Source: Mesobacillus sp. S13
GTDB lineage: Bacteria > Bacillota > Bacilli > Bacillales > Cytobacillaceae
Assembly: GCF_020422885.1 (NCBI RefSeq)
Contig: NZ_CP084622.1
Location: 2,809,001-2,873,000 of the forward strand
Direction: 5' to 3'
Length of the DNA: 64,000 nt
In this document: positions 27,360 to 36,190 of the stretch, one piece after another
Layout: every line of letters starts with the position of its first letter
How positions within the stretch are numbered: position 1 is the first letter of the stretch
Notes under the pieces: model-generated
Database searches by the model: none
Told to the model about the DNA's origin: nothing
What the model saw: only the letters and a program-made list of their open reading frames with translations
Made by a program: the position numbers and the translations under genes

Positions 27360-27679
27360 TTGTTTGCCTCCCATCGGCTAATTTTTATCACGTGAATTAT
27401 CGTAACATAGAATTTCGGTACAAAAAGAACAAGCATATTTAAATTGGATTACGAGAATAACAGAATTATAACGAGAACATGTCATATTAACTGAATATTC
27501 AGTTAAAATAAAACTTTCGTAGGAATAATTTCTAGTTAGTTTGAAAATTATTCTATTGTTTTCTTGAAAAACCATATTTTTCTTATATACTTCGAGTTCA
27601 TAAATTAAAAGAAGTTGTTTTTCATGACTATAAACTTACCCATAAATTATGATCGGACTGAGTGTTTCTCTGAACATTA
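27360..27679. other. intergenic stretch upstream of the LysM gene
   Basis: About 320 bp of AT-rich sequence holding the LysM promoter region. I see no gene, repeat or clear operator in it. Confidence 0.5.
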
Positions 27680-27717
27680 AAAAAGCTAAAATCCTTCATA
27701 AAGGATTTTAGCTTTTT
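27680..27717 (-). terminator. terminator of the selenocysteine formate dehydrogenase gene
   Basis: Long stem AAAAAGCTAAAATCCTT/AAGGATTTTAGCTTTTT with a CATA loop, located 8 bp after the stop codon. Confidence 0.9.
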
Positions 27718-27724
27718 ACCTTTC

Positions 27725-29785
27725 CTATACGATTGTTTCAATCTTTACGGCACATGCCTTAAATTCTGCAGTACCTGAAATTGGATCATACTCATTCAGT
27801 GTTAGTACATTCGTCGGTACCTCGGACCAGTGGAAACTCATGAAAACAAGACCTGGCACAACCTGCTCCGTTATTTTCGCCTTAACTTCAAGAGTACCGC
27901 GACGTGAACTTACTTTTACGAGATCTCCATCATTTATACCTAGTCGGGTCGCATCTTCCGGATGGACATCCAGGGTTTCTTCAGTTTGCTTGATTTTCAC
28001 CCCTGCTGCATAATGCCTGGTTTGGGTATGAGTATTATATGACTCATACCTCCTTCCAGTCGTCAGGGTGAAAGGGTATTGTTCATCCGGCTGTTCTAAT
28101 GGCGGCGTAAAATCGACTGGCACAAAACTAGATCGCTTCTCATTTTCTTTTTCGGCGTGGAATCTTTCATGAAGTACTTTCGTGCCTGGATGATTCTCAT
28201 CTGGGCATGGATAATGAATTCCATACTCTTTTTCAAGGCGTGCGTATGAGATGCCCCCGTACATCTCCCAGGCAAGTGCTCTTACTTCATTCCAAATCTC
28301 TTCACTAGAACTATATTCCATATGATAGCCCATTCTAGTCGATAGTTCACACAATATCTCCCAATCTTCTTTCACACTAGGCTGGGCAGCAACCGCCGTG
28401 CGTACACGCTGAACCCTCCTGTCTGTATTGGTGTATGTCCCGTCAACTTCGCCCCATGACTTGGCAGGCAGCACAACATCTGCCATCTCGGCTGTCTCTG
28501 TCATGAAAATATCCTGGACGATAAGTAAATCAAGCTTTTCTAATATGCTTCTCGTATGGTTCATATGAACATCTGCTACTAGCGGATTTTCCCCTATGCA
28601 ATACAAGGCCTTAATATCACCCGATTCAATTTTATCGAAAGTCCTTGTCTGGGTATCACCAACTTTTTTGCTGATTTCCATATTCCATGCTTTCTCGAAA
28701 CGTGTACGGTATTCGTCATGCAGTAAGCTGACTGCACCTGTAAGCTGGTTCGGCAAGCATCCCATGTCTCCGGCACCCTGGACATTATTCTGTCCTCTTA
28801 AAGGCATGATGCCCGCCCCTCTTTTGCCAATTTGGCCAGTAAGCAGAGCAAGATTGGCGATATCGAATACATTGTTCACTCCACAGTGATGTTCCGTAAT
28901 ACCAAGTGTGTAGGCGATCATAGCCTTGTTGGAATTTGCATACAGACGGGCAATTTCCACGATATCTCCTGCCGCCAAACCAGTGATTTCCGCTGAATAT
29001 TCTGGTGTATAGCGCTCGACCTTCGACTGTAAAATATCAAAATCCTCAGTATGTCTGCCGATGAATCCCTGGTCATACAGCTTTTCTTTTATGATAATTC
29101 GAATCATTGCGTTAATCAGTGCAATATCTGTCCCCACATTAATTTGCAAGTGTTTATGAGCGGACTTGACCATGTCAATTTTTCTTGGGTCTATAACAAT
29201 GATCTTAAGACCGCCCTTGGCAGCCTTTTTCATTCTATTTCCTATAATGGGATGTGCTTCGGTTGTGTTTGACCCCATAAGCAAAAGCACTTCTGCCTCA
29301 TCTATATCTTCCAATGTATTAGTCGGGAAACCGCTTCCAAAAACAGTCGCCAGACCGGCGACACTTGGAGCGTGTCAGGTTCGGTTACAACCATCAATAT
29401 TATTACTACCGATAGCAGTCCTCATGAACTTTTGTGTAATATAATTTGATTCATTGGTAGTACGTGCGCATGCAAACATTGAAATGGAGTCCGGTCCGAA
29501 ATCGGTTTTAATACCAGTTAATCGACTTGAAATGTAGTTATAAGCTTCTTCCCATGTAGCCTTTACCAACTCTCCTGCTTTCCTGATCATCGGTGTGTTC
29601 AATCTTTTCTGAGCATGGACATATTGATAGCCAAAGGCACCCTTTACACAGGTCTGCCCTTTATTTACAGGTGCCTCCTTGTCTCCCCTGATTTTCACTA
29701 TCCTGTTATCTTCTACATCCAATATTAAACCGCAGCCTGTTCCACAATAACCACAGACCGTCTTGACCTGGCTAATCGATGACAT
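27725..29785 (-). CDS. fdhF: formate dehydrogenase, FdhH-like, with selenocysteine at an in-frame TGA
   Basis: Two frames, 29785-29375 and 29374-27725, are one gene read through TGA at 29377-29375. The product is 686 residues: 4Fe-4S site Cys11, 14, 18, 46; then NNIDGCNRT-U137-HAPSVAGL, directly comparable to the E. coli FdhH active site VDCCARV-U-HGPSVAGL; then molybdopterin domains ([45 protein letters not shown]) and a C-terminal dinucleotide domain. The reading frame is continuous on both sides of TGA, with no other defect. A SECIS-like hairpin follows the codon. GGAGGGG precedes the ATG at 29785. The gene lacks the N-terminal iron-sulfur extension of the first enzyme, and no electron partner is adjacent. 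Confidence 0.9.
29340..29374 (-). promoter_or_regulatory. SECIS-like hairpin immediately downstream of the TGA codon
   Basis: In the mRNA, GUCGCC-GGUCU-GGCGAC forms a six-base stem with a GGUCU loop (bases 29362-29346). The loop begins 18 nt after UGA, the same distance and the same GGUCU as in the E. coli fdhF SECIS element that binds SelB. An alternative pairing AGU-[GU]-CGCC/GGCG-ACU leaves a bulge like that needed by SelB. Confidence 0.8.
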
Positions 29786-29942
29786 AGCTTCCCCTCCGGT
29801 ATATATTTTTAATAAATCCCTTAATTTCATAGTAGTCTAAATTTTCATTGGGATGTAAGAAAATTATCAAAATTTTTGTCATATTTGCAACATTTTATCG
29901 ACAAAAATTGATACCAAAGTGAAGATGGAAAAAAGCAATACA

Positions 29943-29966
29943 AAAAAGGCAGGATCTCTCCTGCCT
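29943..29966 (-). terminator. terminator of the histidine kinase gene
   Basis: GGCAGGA-TCTC-TCCTGCC stem with a T run on the minus strand, 18 bp after the stop. Confidence 0.85.
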
Positions 29967-29983
29967 CATTTTATTTATTTACA

Positions 29984-32143
29984 TTATGCAGTTTTTGCCG
30001 GCAGCATTATTCTAAAAGTAGTTCCTTTGTTTTGCTCGCTTTCAATATAGACCTTACCATTGTGGCTTTCGATAATCTTGAAGCTGACCATCAGGCCGAG
30101 TCCATTTCCATTTTTCTTGGTTGTATAAAACGGTTCACCAATTTTCTTTAGTGTTTCCGGCGGAATTCCAACACCTGTATCTTTGATGGAAATTATGACA
30201 TTGTCAGCTTGTATTTCGGTTCTGACTGTTAAATCACCGCCATCGGGCATTGCTTCAATTCCATTTTTAATGAAATTCAAGAATACTTGCTTCAGACGGT
30301 TTTCATCACACTCAATCTGGATGATTTCCTCAGTAACATCAAAATCCAGTTTGACATTTCTTTTCCTAGCTTCGAATTTTAACATTGATACTACATTTTG
30401 GACAATCGGAATGATATTTTGCTCCTCAAGCTCGACAGCCTTTGGCTTGGCAAGAACCATGAATTCCTCGACAATATTATTGACTCTATCAATTTCGTCA
30501 AGAATGATTTCAATAAACTCCTGGCGTTGTGGCTCTGTTTCATCGAGCTGCAGGAATTCAGCATATCCTTTCATCGATGTCAGCGGGTTTCTGATTTCAT
30601 GGGCAACACCAGCAGCCAGCTGTCCGACAGCCGCAAGCTTATCCTGGCGGTGCAGCATTTCTTCTGACTTTTTCTTCTCCGTGATATCGTTTCGTATTGC
30701 AAGGTACTGATACGGCTTGCCATTTTCATTCAGAAAAGGAACAATCGTGGTTGCCACCCAGTAAAACGAACCATCCTTCGCCCTATTCCGGATATCCCCT
30801 TTCCAAACCTGGCCAGTACCAATGGTTTTCCAAAGATTCTTAAAGAACTCCTTTGAATGCAAGCCAGAATTCAAAATGCTATGGTCATTACCAATCAATT
30901 CTTCCCTGCTGTATTTTGAGATTTCACAGAACTTATCATTCACACTTTTGATAATCCCCTTCTCATCGGTAAAAGCCACGATGGAGGATTGATCAAGAGC
31001 AAAATTAATATCACTGACTTCTTTCAGTGTTTCTTTCAGGCTCGCCTCAGCCTGCTTCCTTAGCGTAATATCAGAACGAATCGAGACATATTGATATGGC
31101 CTTCCTTTACTATTCAAAAAGGGAACAATTGTCGTATCGACCCAATAATAAGAACCATCCTTCTTCTTATTACGGATCTCCCCCTTCCAAACCTCACCGG
31201 AGCCAATCGTTTTCCACATTTCCTTGAAAAATTCCTTTGTATGAAGACCAGAATTCAGTATCGAGTGATTCTGACCTAAAAGTTCACCCTCACTGTAACC
31301 TGAGATTTCAATGAACTTTTCATTAACATAAGTAATGTTGCCTCTAGGGTCAGTTATTGCAACGATCGCTGAAGAGTTTAGAGCATCGGTTATATCTTTC
31401 AAGTTCGTATCAGTAACTGCCAGCCTTTTGCTGATTAATGCACTTGAACCGATCAACCCAGCAAGGATGAGTACAGAAATAAAAACAATTAGATAGCTGA
31501 TCAACGACTCTGGGATTCCGGTCTGTTCAACGATACCGTTCTTCATATTAATTGAAGAGGCTCTTGTGAGAAGAAAATGACCTTCAGCAATAGCAGCTGT
31601 TACGAAAAGAGCACTTAGCGGTTTAATCCACCCATGGTCTCCTTGAGCGAAACCCTTCGAAAAAAACAACATCCAAAAGGAAAAGTAAAATGACACGAAT
31701 ACAAGTATAAGAGCAATCAGTAAAATCGATGGTTCATAACTGAAATCGAACCTCATTGAGTACATCCCCAGGATATGGACTACAAGGACTGCCAGCATCA
31801 TGAACAGGCTGCCAGCGATTAAATTGTTCTTTTTCACTGTCTTGCCCGTCAGAGTATAAAAGGCCATCGCCGTAAAAGAAATAACAAGGATAATCGATAA
31901 TACGGTGATTGGAATTCGATATGAAACAGTGCCATTGATATTCATGGCAAGCATACCAAAGAAGTTCATAACCCAAATCCCAATACCAAGTGAAAATGTC
32001 CCACCCAGAAACAGGAATCTCTTATTACGGTCTGAAGACTTAATAAGACTAAACAAATCAAGAGCTGTATATGATGACATCACTGTCAGTAAAATAGCTG
32101 CAAGCAATAGTATTGGATTGAAGGATAATTCCGGATTATCCAT
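29984..32143 (-). CDS. membrane sensor histidine kinase, MHYT-PAS-PAS-HisKA-HATPase
   Basis: A 719-residue sensor kinase. Seven hydrophobic helices (residues 8-240) form an MHYT-like sensor domain; MHYT domains are thought to bind copper and sense O2, CO or NO through conserved Met and His. Here the first motif reads WVMNFFGM (Asn where His is usual), the second VVHILGMYSM, the third AEGHFLLT. Two PAS domains follow (about 255-365 and 380-490), nearly repeats of one another (NHSILNSGLHTKEFF and DHSILNSGLHSKEFF). The kinase core has H-box VAHEIRNPLTSMKGY, N-box FLNFIKNGIEAM and G boxes DTGVGIP and NGNGLGL. No response regulator is adjacent. Confidence 0.9.
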   Translation of the reverse strand: MDNPELSFNPILLLAAILLTVMSSYTALDLFSLIKSSDRNKRFLFLGGTFSLGIGIWVMNFFGMLAMNINGTVSYRIPITVLSIILVISFTAMAFYTLTGKTVKKNNLIAGSLFMMLAVLVVHILGMYSMRFDFSYEPSILLIALILVFVSFYFSFWMLFFSKGFAQGDHGWIKPLSALFVTAAIAEGHFLLTRASSINMKNGIVEQTGIPESLISYLIVFISVLILAGLIGSSALISKRLAVTDTNLKDITDALNSSAIVAITDPRGNITYVNEKFIEISGYSEGELLGQNHSILNSGLHTKEFFKEMWKTIGSGEVWKGEIRNKKKDGSYYWVDTTIVPFLNSKGRPYQYVSIRSDITLRKQAEASLKETLKEVSDINFALDQSSIVAFTDEKGIIKSVNDKFCEISKYSREELIGNDHSILNSGLHSKEFFKNLWKTIGTGQVWKGDIRNRAKDGSFYWVATTIVPFLNENGKPYQYLAIRNDITEKKKSEEMLHRQDKLAAVGQLAAGVAHEIRNPLTSMKGYAEFLQLDETEPQRQEFIEIILDEIDRVNNIVEEFMVLAKPKAVELEEQNIIPIVQNVVSMLKFEARKRNVKLDFDVTEEIIQIECDENRLKQVFLNFIKNGIEAMPDGGDLTVRTEIQADNVIISIKDTGVGIPPETLKKIGEPFYTTKKNGNGLGLMVSFKIIESHNGKVYIESEQNKGTTFRIMLPAKTA

Positions 32144-32482
32144 TTAGGCATCATTCCCCATTTAAAGTTTCATTTCGATTGTATGTTAAAACGGAAAAGA
32201 ATAAAAGGGGTTATTAAATATAATGTAATAAATTTGTCACTTTTATCTATTGACTTCAAAGGAATATGGTAATTATTAGGTCTTTAAAACAGTTGATTTC
32301 GAACATGAAAAACACTCCTTCCTTGCCTCTAAAAATTGATACCCCAAATAAACCATACGAACAAACACCTATTTTTAAATTTTTTCAAAAAAAGGCTACA
32401 CAAATATTCTAATAATGTTTATACTGTACTATAACAGGTTAAATAAAATATAAATTGTACTATAAAAGGAGGAGTTTTAAAA
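32144..32482. other. intergenic stretch, promoter region only
   Basis: AT-rich gap between the kinase and the YhfH gene. I see no hairpin of note or ORF with a ribosome binding site; it presumably holds the two divergent promoters. Confidence 0.5.
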
Positions 32483-32614
32483 ATGATGAGTCCGGTAGAA
32501 TTTTTTCGTAACTTGCCAAAAAAGGTGTGCCCTGAATGTGGTGAAGGAATGCAGGAGCAAGCAGAATCATATTTAATGGAATGTGATCGCTGCCTATCTA
32601 AAAAAGAAGAGTAA
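32483..32614 (+). CDS. yhfH: YhfH-family small zinc-ribbon-like protein
   Basis: A 43-residue protein, MMSPVEFFRNLPKKVCPECG followed by EGMQEQAESYLMECDRCLSK. Two CxxC pairs could bind zinc; the sequence EFFRNLP-KKCPECG is typical of Bacillus YhfH, whose function is unknown. AAAGGAGGAG lies about eight bases before the ATG, and a terminator follows at once, so this is a complete one-gene unit. Confidence 0.8.
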   Translation: MMSPVEFFRNLPKKVCPECGEGMQEQAESYLMECDRCLSKKEE

Positions 32615-32619
32615 ACTAA

Positions 32620-32649
32620 AAAGGCACCTTTCTTGTGAAAGGTGCCTTT
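32620..32649 (+). terminator. terminator of yhfH
   Basis: Thirteen-base perfect stem AAAGGCACCTTTC/GAAAGGTGCCTTT with a TTGT loop. Confidence 0.85.
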
Positions 32650-32681
32650 ACCAGTCTAGTCGTGAAATAAAATATCTTTAC

Positions 32682-32711
32682 AAAAAAAGAAGCTCATATG
32701 CGAGCTTCTTT
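32682..32711 (-). terminator. terminator of the decayed gene at 32721-33287
   Basis: AAAGAAGCTC/GAGCTTCTTT ten-base stem, followed on the minus strand by TTTTTTTG. It lies 10 bp after the stop of the degraded frame. Confidence 0.8.
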
Positions 32712-32720
32712 CTTAACATC

Positions 32721-33287
32721 TTAGGAGACCCAACCAGCATCAGCCCAAAACTTTTTTTGGAACTATTGAGTTGTATGATCCTCTTACTATAGCCGATGTG
32801 TGCTTGTTCCGCATAAAAGGTGCCATTTTAAAAGGGTTCACTTTTATATTGACCACCTTTACAAACACATTTTTCGGTATAATCACCGAGAGACTCATTA
32901 TTCACTTTAGTGTTAGCCGTTTTTTCTTCAATTGTGTCATGCATCCCAACTAGCCACTCGCTCTGAATGGAAGCTGCTTTAAGGAACGATGATCCTAATG
33001 TCTGTATCACCTGAACTTTGTTGACTTCCTTTTAAATCGGTACCTTCCAAGTATCAATTAATTCCCTTGATACTCTTTTGGTTAGAAGCTTCATTCCAGC
33101 GTACAAGTCTTTAGTAGGCTGAACGTCTGCTTTTTCCCTTTTGAATAGTTCCAATGGAAGAACAACATGATCCTGGTTAACTTTCGAATAGGTATTGATC
33201 CCTGCAGCTGGTGATGCTGACTTTTTGAAGATGAACTTGCAACACTTTAGGAATAACCAATTTTCGTTCACTACGGAACGAACACAT
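32721..33287 (-). pseudogene. decayed protein gene of unknown family
   Basis: An ATG at 33287 has a perfect AGGAGG nine bases upstream, but its frame ends after 36 codons. The other frame then runs from about 33271 with an in-frame TAA near 33032-33034 and continues (QTLGSSFLKAASIQSEWLVG ... KFWADAGWVS) to a stop at 32721, followed by a proper terminator. A good start signal, good terminator and a frame broken by one shift and one stop suggest a gene in decay. I do not recognise the protein. Alternatively the pieces are chance ORFs. Confidence 0.4.
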
Positions 33288-33468
33288 TTGGTTGAGCCTC
33301 CTAAGATGTTAATTACTTTCTTCTACACTTTTATTATACCACCACAGCAGGATGTAAACCCTTACATTTGTGACGAATTAGTGTCTTTCCCAATATTTTC
33401 GGGGTAAATAAATAGGCCGTATATCCTTTATCTCAATACAAAAACTAGTCTTATCAGGGGGTGAAATC

Positions 33469-33639
33469 ATGGAAGCTGAAAAAGATAATTTGAAAAGAGA
33501 AAAGGATTCACTCAGTTCAACATATACTCCAAATCAACGATATGTCCCCGGCGGATCAGTTGATGAGCATCGCGATTTGGAAGCAGGAAATATCATTCTA
33601 ACGGGTGATGAAATAAAACAGCAAAATGAAAATTTATAG
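33469..33639 (+). CDS. hypothetical small protein, 56 residues
   Basis: Charged protein MEAEKDNLKREKDSLSSTYT followed by PNQRYVPGGSVDEHRDLEAG. GGGGGTGA lies a few bases before the ATG. No family recognised. It lies upstream of splA, 79 bp away on the same strand. Confidence 0.55.
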   Translation: MEAEKDNLKREKDSLSSTYTPNQRYVPGGSVDEHRDLEAGNIILTGDEIKQQNENL

Positions 33640-33718
33640 GGATTCTCTTCACTTACCATTAATGGCTATGAAATGCAAAAGTCTATACACTTAAACTCTG
33701 CGAAAAGGGGTATTCAAA

Positions 33719-33967
33719 ATGGATCTAATCGACCCGAAAAACTTGAAGTTTGGTGATGAAGTATTCGTCATTTACCGTAACCCGCATGTACCTTCTGTAT
33801 CAAACATAAAAGCTGGCGAAATTGTCCAGCACCCGAAAGACCCTAATGCGTTCGCTCTCTTCCTGAATGAGACGCTGCATGTACTTGAAGATGATGATGC
33901 TCTCTTTGCCACACAAGATGCCGCTGAAAAAGCTTATTCTGAAGCAACGGATCATTATCATTCTTAG
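33719..33967 (+). CDS. splA: SplA-like regulator
   Basis: An 82-residue protein whose core FGDEVFVIYRNPHVPSVSNI, then EIVQHPKDPNAFALFLNETL and EDDDALFATQDAAEKAY matches B. subtilis SplA, the negative regulator of the spore photoproduct lyase operon splAB. Start ATG follows AAAAGGGG. splB, the lyase gene expected directly downstream, is absent: a 39-codon ORF and a terminator follow instead. It therefore probably acts on a distant target. Confidence 0.8.
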   Translation: MDLIDPKNLKFGDEVFVIYRNPHVPSVSNIKAGEIVQHPKDPNAFALFLNETLHVLEDDDALFATQDAAEKAYSEATDHYHS

Positions 33968-34024
33968 GTGTTGCTTATATTTTTAAATAGTTACGCAAGC
34001 CAATTCTTTGTAGGAGGGATGAAG

Positions 34025-34144
34025 ATGAGGGTTATAAAAGCATCTTCTAAGCTCGTCATTGGCTCTGCACTCGAAGGAGGATTTGTGTATTTAAAGAAAG
34101 GCACCCTGACCCCCCAAAAAGTGATACGACGCGGAAAGCTTTAA
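34025..34144 (+). CDS. small basic protein, 39 residues, downstream of splA
   Basis: Reads MRVIKASSKLVIGSALEGGF and ends KKGTLTPQKVIRRGKL. GGAGGG lies six bases before this ATG (the ATG at 34019 is too near to it), and a terminator follows the stop. It probably shares the splA transcript. No family recognised. Confidence 0.5.
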   Translation: MRVIKASSKLVIGSALEGGFVYLKKGTLTPQKVIRRGKL

Positions 34145-34162
34145 ATGAGCAAATCCTCTTGT

Positions 34163-34196
34163 AAAAGCACATCCATTATTGGGTGTGCTTTTTTTG
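34163..34196 (+). terminator. terminator after the splA unit
   Basis: AAAAGCACA/TGTGCTTTT stem with a 12-base loop and a following T run. Confidence 0.85.
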
Positions 34197-34269
34197 TAAT
34201 TTTCAGCTAATATAAAGGATTTTTTTCACTTTGACTCGAATTAAGTTAGCAATAAAAGAATTTGGGGTG

Positions 34270-35307
34270 ATGTGTTTGCTTCAATTAGGGATCGAACCTG
34301 ACATTCGACCAAATGAAACCCGCTTGCAGCCTTCGTACAGAATGGACCTCAGGAATTTCTCCGAAAAGGAATACAATAAGTTTGTGAAATTGAATACCGT
34401 CAATGATTGGAGCCAGTTGCGCTGGAAAGATACAGGAAGACCATATGAGGTTACTTCCTTTGCGCAGGAAAAAAAGGATTGGGAAGAGCAACATCAACAA
34501 ACTTTGCCAGCTAACGTATCATGGCAATTGTTCAATAAATCCTTCCACGAGTGGTTCGTCAAGGATGTTCCTGCTGAAATGGACATTTCGAAACGAAATT
34601 TCATGAAAAGCCTGAGAAATTTCAAACTCGCTGAAACAAAGTCTGCACTAGGGGAAATGATCAGAATTCATCTGTGGAATTACGCCCACCGGATTGAGGA
34701 CGGAATCTGGGACCCAAGGGGCAAACGCGCTTTGTTTGAAGGATTGGATTTAATTAAACCAAGAATCCTTTTCCTCGGAGCTGCTGAAGGTTATGAAGCA
34801 ATGCAGCTAAGTGCCATGTATCCTGGCGGCGACATCGTGTTTGTGGATTATGACCCTTTTTGTAAGGAAACAAGGTTCAAGGATTTTCCAGACACCTATC
34901 CCTTTTTGGGAAGCAATCCTTCAACAGGAGGAAATAAGGTCTATCATAAAAATGATTTTGAAACAGAATACATCGTTAAGGATATTCGCTACCTTCCTTT
35001 TGGCAATGAATTTGACATCGTCCTAAGTGTCGGATTGCTTGAGCACTTTCCAGATGCTTTAAAAAGTGAAGTCGTAGATTGGCATAAGAAGTTCCTAAAA
35101 ACTGGCGGCTATATCATCATGACAACACCGAGAGCTCAGTTAAAATCCAAGCTGTATTATGAGATCATGGCCGATGTCATGAATCATACATACCGGGAAC
35201 TGATGACCGTCGAGCAAATGGGACTCTATTTATACGAAAACGGATTGGATATCCTGAAGCATGGTTATATCAAGGTCCATAACGGGATTGTAGCCCGACC
35301 CAGATAA
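34270..35307 (+). CDS. SAM-dependent methyltransferase-domain protein
   Basis: A 345-residue protein. The first 150 residues are a helical domain without known family; the second half is a class I methyltransferase fold: PRILFLGAAEGYEAMQLSAM (motif I, with GAAEG in place of GxGxG), DIVFVDYDPF, then FDIVLSVGLLEHFPDALK and GGYIIMTTPRAQ. The substrate is unknown. The start is uncertain: ATG 34270 and TTG 34276 lie just after a GGGGTGAT stretch, and the frame can extend to TTG 34231. It is a single gene with its own terminator. Confidence 0.75.
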   Translation: MCLLQLGIEPDIRPNETRLQPSYRMDLRNFSEKEYNKFVKLNTVNDWSQLRWKDTGRPYEVTSFAQEKKDWEEQHQQTLPANVSWQLFNKSFHEWFVKDVPAEMDISKRNFMKSLRNFKLAETKSALGEMIRIHLWNYAHRIEDGIWDPRGKRALFEGLDLIKPRILFLGAAEGYEAMQLSAMYPGGDIVFVDYDPFCKETRFKDFPDTYPFLGSNPSTGGNKVYHKNDFETEYIVKDIRYLPFGNEFDIVLSVGLLEHFPDALKSEVVDWHKKFLKTGGYIIMTTPRAQLKSKLYYEIMADVMNHTYRELMTVEQMGLYLYENGLDILKHGYIKVHNGIVARPR

Positions 35308-35310
35308 AAA

Positions 35311-35332
35311 CAGGCCCTTTTAAAAGGGCCTG
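35311..35332. terminator. bidirectional terminator after the methyltransferase gene
   Basis: Perfect palindrome CAGGCCCTTTTAAAAGGGCCTG with an A run before and AAATTT after; serves both convergent units. Confidence 0.85.
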
Positions 35333-35338
35333 CAAATT

Positions 35339-35497
35339 TCACAGATCCGATCTCTTGATCGGTTCTTCTTCATTATTTGTCTGATTGCCAGTACTTGAAG
35401 TATAGCCTACTCGATAGACAAAGTCCTTCTTTCGCTTTAATGCATCCGGCATTTTGTATTGATCCCGATTTCCCTGGAACTCACCTTTATTAGACAC
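35339..35497 (-). CDS. hypothetical small protein, 52 residues
   Basis: GTG start at 35497 with GAGG seven bases upstream; the product reads MSNKGEFQGNRDQYKMPDAL, then KRKKDFVYRVGYTSSTGNQ and an acidic end. No family recognised. It lies 20 bp downstream of the YozQ-like gene, so the two are probably one operon ending at the terminator at 35311. Confidence 0.55.
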   Translation of the reverse strand: MSNKGEFQGNRDQYKMPDALKRKKDFVYRVGYTSSTGNQTNNEEEPIKRSDL

Positions 35498-35517
35498 TTG
35501 GATCCCTCACTTCCTGC

Positions 35518-35721
35518 TTACTGATAACCCCTGTTGTTCAATTCATCTTCAGCACCGGACGAGCGCTCAATTTTCCCGCCGATTTGCCCTTCTACATAGC
35601 TGTCGCTAGCCTGCTCATGTGTCATAGCAAGCCCATTCGAAAGTTCGTCATTTTTTTGATAATCCGATGTATCATACATACGGCCTGCAAGTTCGTTATT
35701 TTTACCCTTATTCTCTCTCAT
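35518..35721 (-). CDS. YozQ-like (DUF4025) small protein
   Basis: A 67-residue hydrophilic protein, MRENKGKNNELAGRMYDTSD, with the family-like stretch GLAMTHEQASDSYVEGQIGG. DUF4025 proteins such as YozQ are small, of unknown role and found in spore formers. AAGGAGGG lies eight bases before the ATG. Confidence 0.65.
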   Translation of the reverse strand: MRENKGKNNELAGRMYDTSDYQKNDELSNGLAMTHEQASDSYVEGQIGGKIERSSGAEDELNNRGYQ

Positions 35722-35864
35722 TAAAAAGACCCTCCTTTCGTACTTCAGTTATTTTTTGAAATAAACACTTAAACCATACTTAAGTTTTATATACTATTGA
35801 AAGAAATAACAAAACCTGCCCTTCCATATTGGAGGACAGGCTTTTGGTAATACTTTATGAAAAA

Positions 35865-36166
35865 GGCTCTGTTAAACTAGGCTGTTGATTTTCGTTCCAG
35901 GCGCTTCGCTTTCCGCGGGGAAGAATAATGTAAAATCCCAAAGTCCGGATTTTTCATAAACCAATTCTTCCTTGCAGTCGGCAAGCCTCCTCGGCGCTTT
36001 ATGCGCCTGCGGGGTTTCCCCATGACTTGCTAATCCCGCAGGACATTGATTGTGCTCCATCGAACCTGCCCACGCACGATGGAAATGCGTTAGCATTTTC
36101 GGAGGAGTCTACGCGCCTTCCACTTCAATCAACAGGGCTATAAAACAACATTGCTTCAATAGAGCC
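35865..36166. mobile_element. MITE-like repeat, copy 1, carrying a nested palindromic insert
   Basis: Ends GGCTCTGTTAAA and TTCAATAGAGCC are imperfect inverted repeats. The interior (CCAGGCGCTTCGCTTTCCGC, CCTCCTCGGCGCTTTATGCG) is nearly identical to copy 2 at 41069-41315. Between CGCGG and CAGTCGG, copy 1 has about 53 extra bases bounded by GGAAGAAT (35919-35926) and ATTCTTCC (35964-35971). No transposase is encoded, so it would be mobilised in trans if at all. This kind of repeat is widespread between genes in Bacillus. Confidence 0.8.
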
Positions 36167-36190
36167 ATGAAAAAAGTTGACTGAAAGATC

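Noticed and set aside
29375..29377. Reading the TGA in the second formate dehydrogenase as a nonsense mutation
   Set aside because: The stop sits exactly at the known Sec position, the frame is intact on both sides, and a hairpin matching the E. coli SECIS in loop sequence and distance follows.
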